Position numbers and translations under genes: made by a program. From Saprospiraceae bacterium (GTDB lineage: Bacteria; Bacteroidota; Bacteroidia; Chitinophagales; Saprospiraceae): a DNA stretch of 64,000 bases. Of this stretch, positions 25,378 through 33,141 are shown piece by piece. Where the stretch lies: the NCBI GenBank assembly GCA_016787525.1, contig JAEUUP010000092.1, forward strand, positions 102,062-166,061, written 5' to 3'. The number at the start of each line of letters is the position of its first letter. Position 1 is the first letter of the stretch. The notes beneath the pieces are model-generated. The model was given only the letters and a program-made list of their open reading frames with translations, did no database searches and was not told where the DNA came from.

Positions 25378-27333
25378 ATGAAAAACCTACTTTTTATTAC
25401 CTTTTTGTGTGCAGCCCAAGCACTGTCTGCACAAATCAAACTCTGTCGTTTGTTTTCCGACCATGCCATTTTGCAACGTCAAAAACCGCTGCCCGTTTGG
25501 GGTTCAGCAAAACCCAACGAAACGCTAACGGTCAATCTGGCAGGACAAACGCAAAAAATACAAGCCGATACTGAGGGGTCGTGGCGTGTGACGTTTCCAC
25601 CTTTTGAGGCAGGTGGCCCGCATAAATTGGTCGTCGAATCTGCTTCTGAAACAGTCACAGTAGAAGATATTTTATTCGGTGATGTATGGTTGTGTTCGGG
25701 ACAATCGAATATGGAATGGACGGTGGCGCAATCCAATGATTTTCTGAAAGAACGCAAAAACGCTGACTTTCCACAAATTCGGCACTTCAAAGTTGAACAT
25801 GAAGTGACCATCGAACCACAAAAAGAACTCAAATCAGGCAGTTGGAAAGTAAGCCAAGCCGAAACGGTGGGCGGCTTTACGGCAGTCGGCTTCTTTTTTG
25901 CCCGCGAAGTGTATCAAAAAACAGGCGTGCCGATAGGTTTGCTTCATTCGTCGTGGGGCGGTTCGCAAGTCGAAGGATGGATAAGTAAAGAAGCGATGGA
26001 GAACTCCGAAGAATTGAAAAATTACGCCAAAAATTTCCCCAAAACATGGGAAGAAGCCGATTTTCGACACGAAAGTGGTCTGAAACAACGCCTTTTGGGT
26101 AACGCCATTGCCCCAGTCAGCGTGGAAGACGAAGCCAAATACACAAAAGCGGACTATGATTTTTCAAAATGGCACACCGCAGATGCCATTGGTCAATGGG
26201 ATTGGAAAGGCATTTGGGCGTGGCGAGGCAATGGTTTTATGGCGAAAATGGTCGAGATTCCTTCTGAAATGGTGGACAAAGCAACGACGCTCGGTTTAGC
26301 TGAAAATTTCAGTTACAACGAAATTTATATCAATGGCAAGCTCATTTCGGCTGGTGTACTGAGGGGTGCGCGCAAAATATTCGTTCCCGCCCGTACATGG
26401 AAAGCGGGCATGAATAAATTGATGATAAAAATGAACAAAGCTATTGAGCCTGAATGGTTTGGATTAGGTTTAAGCGGTTCGCCCGATGATTTGTATGTGA
26501 GCAATGAAGTGCAGAAAATCAGTCTGGCAGGCAGCGATTGGAAACTCATGCCCTCGTTTGCAGAGCCACACACGTTTGTTCATTCGAGTAATAATGTCGG
26601 TGCAACGATTTACAACGCCATGATTGCGCCACTTATCCCCTTCGCACTGAGGGGGGCATTGTGGTATCAAGGCGAATCGAATGCGGGGCGCGCCTACGAA
26701 TATCGCAAAACCTTCCCTTTGATGATTGAAGATTGGCGCAAGCGATGGAACGATGAATTTCCGTTCTATTTTGTGCAATTAGCGACTTATGGCAAGACAC
26801 AAAACAGCAACGAAGGCAGCAATTGGGCAGAGTTGCGCGAAGCACAGACTTTGACTTTGAAATTGCCCAAAACAGGTATGGCGGTCACAACTGATATTGG
26901 CAATCCGAACGACATCCATCCGACGAACAAACAAGATGTGGGCAAACGGTTGGCTGTTTTAGCTCTGCAACAGGTTTATAATCAAACAATTATTGCCAGA
27001 AGCCCGATGTATAAATCCGTTGTGTTTGAAAAAGGAAAAGCGACGCTGAGTTTTGATTTCGCCAACAACGGTTTAGTTGCCAAAGACAAATACGGCTATC
27101 TGAAAGGGTTTGAAATCGCAGGAGAAGACCGCATTTTTCACTATGCCAAAGCCGAAATTGTCGGCGATAAAGTCATCGTTTTTCATCCAAAAGGCATGAA
27201 ACCTGTTGCCGTCCGTTATGCGTGGGCCGATGCACCCGAAGACGGTAATTTGTTCAATACTGAGGGGTATCCCGCCTCCCCTTTTCGCACCGACGATTGG
27301 AAAGGTGTGACCGAGGGTAAGCGGTTTGATTGA
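25378..27333 (+). CDS. Secreted sialate O-acetylesterase-type SGNH esterase
   Basis: The 651-residue protein has a signal peptide (about 1-18) and a split SASA/DUF303 SGNH domain: GQSNMEW with Ser110 nucleophile and DIHPTNKQDVGKRLA with the Asp/His pair near 513. A jelly-roll sugar-binding insert lies between (about 240-370). Such enzymes deacetylate sialic acid or plant xylan and pectin; with GH51 and fucosidase nearby, plant or algal glycans are likelier. Decamer copies at 25569, 26357, 26646 (CACTGAGGGG) and 27258. It is followed by a 21-bp tandem repeat. Confidence 0.87.
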   Translation: MKNLLFITFLCAAQALSAQIKLCRLFSDHAILQRQKPLPVWGSAKPNETLTVNLAGQTQKIQADTEGSWRVTFPPFEAGGPHKLVVESASETVTVEDILFGDVWLCSGQSNMEWTVAQSNDFLKERKNADFPQIRHFKVEHEVTIEPQKELKSGSWKVSQAETVGGFTAVGFFFAREVYQKTGVPIGLLHSSWGGSQVEGWISKEAMENSEELKNYAKNFPKTWEEADFRHESGLKQRLLGNAIAPVSVEDEAKYTKADYDFSKWHTADAIGQWDWKGIWAWRGNGFMAKMVEIPSEMVDKATTLGLAENFSYNEIYINGKLISAGVLRGARKIFVPARTWKAGMNKLMIKMNKAIEPEWFGLGLSGSPDDLYVSNEVQKISLAGSDWKLMPSFAEPHTFVHSSNNVGATIYNAMIAPLIPFALRGALWYQGESNAGRAYEYRKTFPLMIEDWRKRWNDEFPFYFVQLATYGKTQNSNEGSNWAELREAQTLTLKLPKTGMAVTTDIGNPNDIHPTNKQDVGKRLAVLALQQVYNQTIIARSPMYKSVVFEKGKATLSFDFANNGLVAKDKYGYLKGFEIAGEDRIFHYAKAEIVGDKVIVFHPKGMKPVAVRYAWADAPEDGNLFNTEGYPASPFRTDDWKGVTEGKRFD

Positions 27334-27343
27334 TTTTTTTAAA

Positions 27344-27484
27344 ATACAGCCGTGCGGAAAAAAAATATAGCCGTGCGGAAAAAAAATACAGCCGTGCGGA
27401 AAAAAAATATAAGCAATTGCGCCGAAAATATAGCCGTGCGGAAAAAAAATATAGGCAATTGCGCCGAAAATATAGCCGCGCGGA
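27344..27484 (+). repeat. 21-bp tandem repeat of two alternating unit types
   Basis: Seven units follow each other at exact 21-bp steps (27344, 27365, 27386, 27407, 27428, 27449, 27470). Type A reads ATAYAGCCGTGCGG plus seven A; type B reads ATATARGCAATTGCGCC plus AAA. Order is A-A-A-B-A-B-A', the last truncated. It begins 10 bases after the esterase stop and marks the left edge of the accessory island. An open frame on the opposite strand is a by-product of the repeat. Confidence 0.9.
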
Positions 27485-27515
27485 GTCAGAAAATCATCAG
27501 TGAAAAGACTGAACT

Positions 27516-27547
27516 CAGCAGTGTCGGGTGTTTGTTGTAGCTTTGTG
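27516..27547 (+). repeat. Island repeat, copy 1 (promoter-like module only)
   Basis: CAGTGTCGGGTGTTTGTTG and the following TAGCTTTGTGG match the right-hand module of the island repeat. TAGCTTTG (27538-27545) fits the -7 box and could drive the pentapeptide gene. Confidence 0.7.
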
Positions 27548-27608
27548 GGTTGTTTTTGAAGAGTTTGTGCCAACAGACAATAGAAGTTAATACAAATTAA
27601 TTTTAAAT

Positions 27609-28109
27609 ATGAAAGCGTTAAACAATCAAGATTTAAAAGAAAAATTAAATTTGAATAATAAGTTTAATGACAATGATCTTGAAGGCGAAAAAATAGACCC
27701 TTATTATTTACAAAATAAAAAGATAGCAGGATTTTATTTTGAGTACTCAAAATTAGGCTCTGAATACTTATTAGAAAACGTCTTTGAAATGTGTACTATG
27801 GATAGTTGCGACTTTCATGGGGCATCATTTAATGGATCTATTTTTAATAATTGCCAATTTATTAATTGCTTTTTAAGAAAGACAGAATTAATATCAATAC
27901 GATTTGATAATTGTAGTTTCGTAAATTGTGATTTAAGTAGGTCGCAGATACTGTGTTCTAAAATATTTAATACTAAATTTTTTAATTGTAATTTCAGCGG
28001 GCTTCAACTGTGTGATTCTATTGTTGAAGATACTATTCTATCAGTATGGAGCGATCAAATGATAATTTCAAATAATAATATTGAAAGAAATGTAATAAGA
28101 ATAATGTAG
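27609..28109 (+). CDS. Pentapeptide-repeat protein, possible immunity protein
   Basis: The 166-residue protein has degenerate pentapeptide repeats over about 55-155 (CDFHGASFNGSIFNNCQFINCFL, CSFVNCDLSRSQIL, FNCNFSGLQL), predicting a right-handed quadrilateral beta helix. No signal peptide. Pentapeptide proteins often protect targets by mimicking DNA or binding proteins, and some act as immunity proteins. Base composition is much more AT-rich than the flanking metabolic genes, and the gene is framed by island repeats, so transfer is likely. The immunity role is inferred from the neighbours. Confidence 0.75.
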   Translation: MKALNNQDLKEKLNLNNKFNDNDLEGEKIDPYYLQNKKIAGFYFEYSKLGSEYLLENVFEMCTMDSCDFHGASFNGSIFNNCQFINCFLRKTELISIRFDNCSFVNCDLSRSQILCSKIFNTKFFNCNFSGLQLCDSIVEDTILSVWSDQMIISNNNIERNVIRIM

Positions 28110-28111
28110 CC

Positions 28112-28159
28112 CTGCTGGGCATGGTTATTAACTTAAGTCTTGGAACTGGACGACAGCGG
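28112..28159 (+). repeat. Island repeat, copy 2 (internally deleted)
   Basis: Retains the left edge (GCTGGGCATG) and right edge (CTTGGAACTGGACGACAGCGG) of the island repeat in 48 bp, lacking the middle. Confidence 0.65.
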
Positions 28160-28171
28160 AACTAATTAGTT

Positions 28172-29272
28172 ATGGTGAAATTTATAAAAAATATTTCAAA
28201 TATTGGTTTAGTTAAAATTATTGATAACTCAATTTTTTTATGCTACCGAAATGGCAAACTTTTTTTTAATGAAAATTTATTGGTTACCAATGTAGAGTCA
28301 CAATCATTTTGGAAGAAAAATGACATCCTTTACTATCATAATATGGAAGGAGAACATTGTTTTTATGATTTCAATACATCAAAAACTATAAAAGGGAAAA
28401 ATGGTATTGCTTGGTTTACGATTGAAAATAATCTTGCTTTTTGTAGTTATGATTTAAATCGAGGTAATGATAGATGGCATTGGAAATCGGGAATATTAGA
28501 TTTAAACAGCCAAATAATAACGAAAGAGTATCCCTCTGCAAAGGATATGTCTTTATGTGCAATGTCTAATAATAGTTACATCCTATTTCAAAATATACAA
28601 ACTTTATGCAGTATTTCAAAAACCGATGGCAAAGCTATTTGGCAGTCCCAAATTCCAAAACTTGGTTATTGGGAAGATCCACTGACCAAGCTCCATTATG
28701 ATTATAAAATCGGGCATATTATAGGCGTAATATCAAATATATTGTGGGTAGATATAAAACAGGGTACGTTGTTAGGTATAGATATAGAAACAGGAGAAGC
28801 GAAGCATACTCTAAAAATGCCTTCGCCGCCATCACCACAATACGAAGAAGGTCTTTATTGTGCGCTGTTCCATCGAGATAATACAACAGTTTATGACCCC
28901 AAAATCAACAAATTAGTCTGTCTCAATACATATCATTACTACGAAGTGGATTTGAATAAAGATGAGCCGACACTTGAATTTCGGTTACTAAAAAATGAAT
29001 TTATGACTCATCAAGTATTAGCGACCCATTCTTCTCGTCGGTGTATGGATGATGACTCTATTTATTTCTTGGATACTGACAACACAGCAATTGTTGCCTT
29101 GAATAGAGTAACATTTAAAATAGACTGGGTCTATCATTTCACGGGTGCAGAAGCCGAAGAAGTGGGTGTACTTATGACAATTGAAGTGATGAGTGATAAG
29201 CTCTATGTTTTAGACCACTTAGGTCATCTCTTTATTTTTGAAAAAGATGAGGATAAAAAATTGAATAACTAA
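28172..29272 (+). CDS. PQQ-like beta-propeller protein
   Basis: The 366-residue protein shows repeated beta-propeller blades of the PQQ/WD type (TDGKAIWQSQIPKLG; GTLLGIDIETGEAKHTLKMP; IVALNRVTFKIDWVYHFTG). No signal peptide or membrane helix is clear. It is AT-rich and lies between two island repeats, like the immunity-type genes around it. Propeller proteins occur as putative immunity proteins in polymorphic toxin loci, but this assignment is by context only. Confidence 0.65.
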   Translation: MVKFIKNISNIGLVKIIDNSIFLCYRNGKLFFNENLLVTNVESQSFWKKNDILYYHNMEGEHCFYDFNTSKTIKGKNGIAWFTIENNLAFCSYDLNRGNDRWHWKSGILDLNSQIITKEYPSAKDMSLCAMSNNSYILFQNIQTLCSISKTDGKAIWQSQIPKLGYWEDPLTKLHYDYKIGHIIGVISNILWVDIKQGTLLGIDIETGEAKHTLKMPSPPSPQYEEGLYCALFHRDNTTVYDPKINKLVCLNTYHYYEVDLNKDEPTLEFRLLKNEFMTHQVLATHSSRRCMDDDSIYFLDTDNTAIVALNRVTFKIDWVYHFTGAEAEEVGVLMTIEVMSDKLYVLDHLGHLFIFEKDEDKKLNN

Positions 29273-29313
29273 TTGTAAAACTAAATCAAAAGATGAAAAA
29301 CCTATTATTTGTA

Positions 29314-29424
29314 GCCGCTGGACATGAGTAATAGTTAAATCAAGCTTAATAGTTAAATCAAGCTCTATCAATAAGCTAAAAACGGATACGCTATTTGGTG
29401 TATTAGAAAACTGGGCGACAGCGG
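29314..29424 (+). repeat. Island repeat, copy 3 (full left module, with internal duplication)
   Basis: Runs from GCCGCTGGACATGAG through AAGCTAAAAACGGATACGCT to CTGGGCGACAGCGG. A TAATAGTTAAATCAAGCT segment is duplicated in tandem near 29329-29362. Confidence 0.85.
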
Positions 29425-29516
29425 AGATATAAAAGCAGCTTGCCAAAGTTGTAATCCTTTTTTAAGAGATTTTGGTATAACAGAAATACAATCAAGAATA
29501 AATATAAAATAAAAAA

Positions 29517-30128
29517 ATGAGCAAAGTAAATTATTCAAAATTATTTAATAAACTAAAAGCAGCAGGTTGGTTTGAGGGGAGGTATATCCATAGTGAAAAG
29601 GAATCAACATCTTTAAAAGAATATTTTCCTACAAAAATTTTAGACTTTTTTAGAGAGTTTGGCGATTTAGCATTGAAAAGTGATTTGTCATATATTAGTC
29701 ATGGTACTGAATGCTTCTATATGGATATGAATATTTATGGAATTTCTATGTTAAATAGTATCAATGATAACTCTATAAATGAGGAAGATGATAGGTTCAA
29801 TATAAATGATCCAATCAATTTTGGTGAAGATGCACAATATTATTATTACTCGTCTCTAATTGGAACTAATCTTTTTGCTGTTGCTGGCACTAAAAACAGT
29901 TTAGGTATCTATATGGATGAGTTTGGTAATTTTTACGAAATTACAGATATTACACAATTAATCTGGATAGCCAACAATCCAATAGATGCTTTAGAACAAC
30001 TTTTGTATGGCACAAGTGATGCTTTGGAGTTAAATGAAGAAAGGTTAGAGTGGATGGGAAGAATTAATGAACCATTAAAATATAATCCACCTATCAATAA
30101 GAATTTAACAGAAAATCCTTGGAGATAA
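29517..30128 (+). CDS. SUKH-3 type immunity protein
   Basis: The 203-residue protein fits the SUKH-3 family: LFNKLKAAGWFEGR, an acidic region, FPTKILDFFREFGDL, then IGTNLFAVAGTKNSLGIYMDEFGNFYEIT and a C-terminal helix ANNPIDALEQLLYG. SUKH proteins neutralise diverse secreted nuclease and other toxins. No toxin gene is adjacent, so it would be an orphan immunity gene. It is AT-rich and framed by island repeats copies 3 and 4. Confidence 0.75.
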   Translation: MSKVNYSKLFNKLKAAGWFEGRYIHSEKESTSLKEYFPTKILDFFREFGDLALKSDLSYISHGTECFYMDMNIYGISMLNSINDNSINEEDDRFNINDPINFGEDAQYYYYSSLIGTNLFAVAGTKNSLGIYMDEFGNFYEITDITQLIWIANNPIDALEQLLYGTSDALELNEERLEWMGRINEPLKYNPPINKNLTENPWR

Positions 30129-30145
30129 CCACTCGACAGGGTTCT

Positions 30146-30238
30146 TCTGGACATGATTACTATTTAAATTAAGCTCTATCACTAAGCTAAAAACGGATAC
30201 GCTAATTTTGGTGTATTAGAAGACTGAGCGACAGCGGG
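30146..30238 (+). repeat. Island repeat, copy 4
   Basis: TCTGGACATGATTACTATTT, AAGCTAAAAACGGATACGCT, GTGTATTAGAAGACTGAGCG and ACAGCGGG match copy 3 in order. Confidence 0.85.
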
Positions 30239-30327
30239 GCAATATATACGTACAGCAAAATGGTTATATGTACATGAATACAGGAGAATTAAAATTAATC
30301 AATACTCATCAATAAAATTAAGAAGTT

Positions 30328-30663
30328 ATGGAAACATTTCAATCAATTGGTTTCTGGAGAGAATTTCACAATAATGCTCTTTTTCCTTCTATTTTTGATT
30401 CAATCAAAAATACCTCAATTCTTGAAGAAAAAAAGCAGATTTTGTCTTTCCTTAAATCAGGTAAGTATGTATTAGGGCGATATAATGAATTTGACTGTCC
30501 CATTTTTGGTGGTCCAATGTATCCTGTGCGTTCAGGTCTTGTCGAAAAAGCACATCACTACCTTTACAGCAGTGCTGGCGATTACGATTTAAATAAAAAA
30601 GGCTTATTAGAAATAGAATTTGCCGAGCCTATCGGACCGATAAAACCGACTGGCTATTATTGA
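30328..30663 (+). CDS. Hypothetical protein in the immunity-gene array
   Basis: I do not recognise this 111-residue soluble protein (WREFHNNALFPSIFDSIKNTS; KSGKYVLGRYNEFDCPIFGG; EIEFAEPIGPIKPTGYY). It has no signal peptide. It begins about 90 bp after one island repeat and is followed by another, exactly like its neighbours, so an immunity role is plausible but unproved. A decamer copy at 30689, just after the stop, is the only exact one in the island. Confidence 0.6.
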   Translation: METFQSIGFWREFHNNALFPSIFDSIKNTSILEEKKQILSFLKSGKYVLGRYNEFDCPIFGGPMYPVRSGLVEKAHHYLYSSAGDYDLNKKGLLEIEFAEPIGPIKPTGYY

Positions 30664-30754
30664 ACAGAGGAAACACAGAGGTCAGAGACCCCTCAGTATA
30701 GAAGAGTTTGGTGAATACACCAAACCCAGCTCCAAAGGAGTCCTTCGGATCGGA

Positions 30755-30809
30755 CAGTGTCGTGCGTTTGTTGTAGCTTTGTGGCGCTTGGAAGACTGGG
30801 TGACAGCGG
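30755..30809 (+). repeat. Island repeat, copy 5 (right module)
   Basis: CAGTGTCGTGCGTTTGTTG, TAGCTTTGTGG, then TTGGAAGACTGGGTGACAGCGG. TAGCTTTG (30774-30781) fits the -7 box. The next genes run leftward, so this copy has no rightward gene after it. Confidence 0.85.
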
Positions 30810-30882
30810 TAGTAACCAACTTTACGACTTTTTTTTTGTAATTCATATTTTGTCCGTAAAAAATGCACGGGCTATTCTATTG

Positions 30883-31281
30883 TTAATGAGAATTACAATA
30901 AGTACAAAAATCTACTTGAGTTTTCATAGGTTTAAAACGCTCGTCATTCATTTTGTCCCAAATAATTTTTCGATTTGGGTCTATATCACGAGAGCGTGTA
31001 TAATAATTATAAGCTGTACAAATATAGCATTTGTTTCTTGATGCCGCATTTAGGTAAATATCTCCTATCAACATATAGACTTCAGGGCTTCCCTCTCTGT
31101 ATGGTTTCGCTTTTGATACTCTGATTGCTTGGTCAAAGGTTTTTAAAGCTTCTTTTTCATTGCCGCTCATTAATATGTTTTTACCGCTGTCCAATAAACG
31201 TTTTGCTTCATCGGTGACTTGTGCATTTACTAAACTAATGAACAAGTTAAAAACTGCTATCGCATAAATTTTCTTCATCAT
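30883..31281 (-). CDS. Small secreted TPR-like protein
   Basis: Start chosen at 31281 (MMKKIYAIAVFNLFISLVNAQ, a signal peptide; 132 residues), overlapping the upstream stop as ATGA; the open frame extends upstream without signal features. After the signal, EAKRLLDSGKNILMSGNEKEALKTFDQAIRVS and VYMLIGDIYLNAA look like TPR-type helix pairs. Four Cys in the second half (CYICTAYNYY; DFCTYC) may form disulfides. Role unknown; cotranscribed with the TonB-like gene. Confidence 0.6.
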   Translation of the reverse strand: MMKKIYAIAVFNLFISLVNAQVTDEAKRLLDSGKNILMSGNEKEALKTFDQAIRVSKAKPYREGSPEVYMLIGDIYLNAASRNKCYICTAYNYYTRSRDIDPNRKIIWDKMNDERFKPMKTQVDFCTYCNSH

Positions 31282-32072
31282 TTTAATTTGAATTTTATAG
31301 GTAAAATTAATGTAAATCTCATTGAAACGTGTGGATATAAACCCGCTCTCCACCTCTTCATTAGCTTAACGACCCTTTCGGCTTCTTCATCTAAATGTTT
31401 TTCTACACCTTTTATTACTGTTATATCATTTAGAGAACCATCTGCTAATACAACGAATTGGACATAAACAGTGCCTTCAATTTTGTTTTTGCGGGCGAAT
31501 TTGGGATATTTTAACTCTCTACTAATAAATTGAGAAAAGTACGAAAAAATATCTAAAGGTTCATAAGTCAGAAGGACATTGTAACAATAAAGTGAATCTG
31601 GATTGTCAAAAAAATTGCGCGTTGACACAGACATATTATCGCCATTTTTCCATTCCTCAACTTTGCAAAGATCACCGTTTTGATAAAAAGTTTTAAATGT
31701 CCCGTCTCTTTTACCATTTCTATAGAAACCAGATACTTTTTGAGTGCCATTAGAAAATCTTTCAATATACCAACCATGCCTTACTGAAAATACAGGCATC
31801 GCTACTGCATCAATATTGGCATAAGTCGTATCATAACACTCAAATTCTATCATCGGTGTATGAGTCCCTATATACATGATTTTTTCTGTATGAATATTTC
31901 GATTGAAAGAGTCAACTAATCTATATCCCTTTGCCCAATCTTGTTCGGAAGGAACTAAAAAACCGCCTTCACTCCTGAAAAAGAGCGTATCCTTATAAAC
32001 TAAGGGCAATCTAGGTTGGGCTGAAAGATTTACAATCCAATTAAAAATTATTATAATTATCAAGTATTTCAT
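31278..32072 (-). CDS. TonB C-terminal domain protein with MORN-like repeats
   Basis: The 264-residue protein has a signal peptide (about 1-18), MORN-like antitoxin-style repeats (IERFSNGTQKVSGFYRNGKRDGTFKTFYQNGD, about 105-145) and a TonB C-terminal-like domain (YPKFARKNKIEGTVYVQFVVLADGSLNDI to RWRAGLYP, about 190-250). It lacks the Pro-rich linker of energy-transducing TonB. Such secreted proteins are frequent in Bacteroidota and of unknown role. It is the only leftward pair inside the accessory island. Confidence 0.7.
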   Translation of the reverse strand: MKYLIIIIIFNWIVNLSAQPRLPLVYKDTLFFRSEGGFLVPSEQDWAKGYRLVDSFNRNIHTEKIMYIGTHTPMIEFECYDTTYANIDAVAMPVFSVRHGWYIERFSNGTQKVSGFYRNGKRDGTFKTFYQNGDLCKVEEWKNGDNMSVSTRNFFDNPDSLYCYNVLLTYEPLDIFSYFSQFISRELKYPKFARKNKIEGTVYVQFVVLADGSLNDITVIKGVEKHLDEEAERVVKLMKRWRAGLYPHVSMRFTLILPIKFKLK

Positions 32073-32138
32073 GGACAGAAATGAATGATTTGATTAACAA
32101 GTTACTCAGCTCAAGACTCCACAAATATACATAAATCA

Positions 32139-32288
32139 CCGCTGAACATGAGTATTAGTTAAATCAAGCTCTATCAATAAGCTAAAAACGAATACGCTGG
32201 GTTCGGCGTTTCCGACACTTGTGCGAACCCAGCAGTGTCGTGCGTTTGTTGTAGCTTTGTGGAGCTTGGAAGACTGGGCGACAGCGGG
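32139..32288 (+). repeat. Island repeat, copy 6 (both modules, longest copy)
   Basis: Joins the left module (CCGCTGAACATGAGTATTAG to AAAAACGAATACGCT) to the right module (GCAGTGTCGTGCGTTTGTTG, TAGCTTTGTGG, CTGGGCGACAGCGGG) with a GGGTTCGGCG / GTGCGAACCC imperfect inverted repeat between. It shows the probable complete unit, about 150 bp. TAGCTTTG at 32252-32259 is 57 bp before the next start codon. Confidence 0.88.
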
Positions 32289-32315
32289 TTATTTAATTCA
32301 CCAAAATTTTAAGAT

Positions 32316-32870
32316 ATGAAAAAAGGATTTGAACTATTAACAACTAGGACCTTAGAAAATAAAATTGATATTGAGGAGTTAGAAAATAAATATAATATTA
32401 AACTACCCCCATGCTATAGGCTATTTGTTGAAAGCTTCATATTGGGGGAAAATAATATTAAAGAAGAGAGAGCTTTTGACTCATGTAATCCATATGGATA
32501 CCAAATACAAGGCTGTACTTATCTTCCCAATAACGACGCAAGTATAACACATTTTAATGAAATAGAAAAGGTGTTAACATTAAGTCAAAAAGGGGAAATA
32601 GAACTATGGCGTGAATATTTACCTATTGCTGCTCCTGGTTTTAATGGAGCTATTGTAGTTGCTATTAATGGAAATGATAAAGATAAAATCTTTTTACATG
32701 ATTGGGAGAGGACTCCTGAATTAACATTACTGGCATCAAATATTTTTGAATATGTAAGGGGCATGTTTTTGATAGATAACTTATTTAATATTGGTAAAAA
32801 AGTTCCTATTGAGAAACTCTATAAAAACTGGGAAGAAGATTTTTGGCGCATACGCGAAGATAAGGCATAA
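32316..32870 (+). CDS. SMI1/KNR4 (SUKH-1) family protein, probable immunity protein
   Basis: The 184-residue protein carries the SUKH-1 pattern: IEELENKYNIKLPPCYRLFVESF near the N-terminus, then EYLPIAAPGFNGAIVVAINGNDKDKIFLHDW and FEYVRGMF. SUKH proteins give immunity to contact-dependent and polymorphic toxins. No toxin is adjacent. AT-rich composition and the island repeat directly upstream tie it to the same array. It is the last gene of the array. Confidence 0.8.
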   Translation: MKKGFELLTTRTLENKIDIEELENKYNIKLPPCYRLFVESFILGENNIKEERAFDSCNPYGYQIQGCTYLPNNDASITHFNEIEKVLTLSQKGEIELWREYLPIAAPGFNGAIVVAINGNDKDKIFLHDWERTPELTLLASNIFEYVRGMFLIDNLFNIGKKVPIEKLYKNWEEDFWRIREDKA

Positions 32871-32934
32871 ACTCCTTTCATACTGAGAGGTCTATCCAAT
32901 CAGCAACAACAACACACCACAAAATAAAAAACGT

Positions 32935-33057
32935 ATGAAAAACCAACACCCATTACTAAAAATGGGGCTTGTGAGCCTACTACTTGTGCGTCTCGGAAAT
33001 TTTCAAAACTTCCCTAACTTGATTCCTAATCCACCATCATCTAAAGATACATGTTGA
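32935..33057 (+). CDS. Short open frame of 40 codons, possible gene remnant
   Basis: It encodes MKNQHPLLKMGLVSLLLV followed by RLGNFQNFPNLIPNPPSSKDTC and a stop. The start resembles a signal peptide but nothing mature follows, so it may be a decayed gene start or chance. A degenerate decamer (TACTGAGAGG) lies upstream at 32881. Confidence 0.25.
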   Translation: MKNQHPLLKMGLVSLLLVRLGNFQNFPNLIPNPPSSKDTC

Positions 33058-33065
33058 AAATAAAA

Positions 33066-33107
33066 ACTAACGACCGTTAGTTAGTTCTTGGAAAACCCTT
33101 ATTTTTG
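33066..33107 (+). promoter_or_regulatory. Palindromic TetR-type operator and -7 box of the phenylacetate operon
   Basis: ACTAACG-AC-CGTTAGT (33066-33081) is a perfect 16-bp palindrome of the kind TetR repressors bind, followed by another TTAGT half. TATTTTTG (33100-33107) matches the -7 box. The palindrome covers the -33 region, so a bound repressor would block the promoter. The TetR gene is second in this operon. Confidence 0.65.
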
Positions 33108-33141
33108 TGACTCATTTAAAACAATCAAATGCTGTCGCAAG

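Noticed and set aside
27073..27573. Open frame of 166 codons on the minus strand across the esterase end and 21-bp repeat
   Set aside because: It is antisense to a well-supported gene and its repeated residues come from the tandem repeat.
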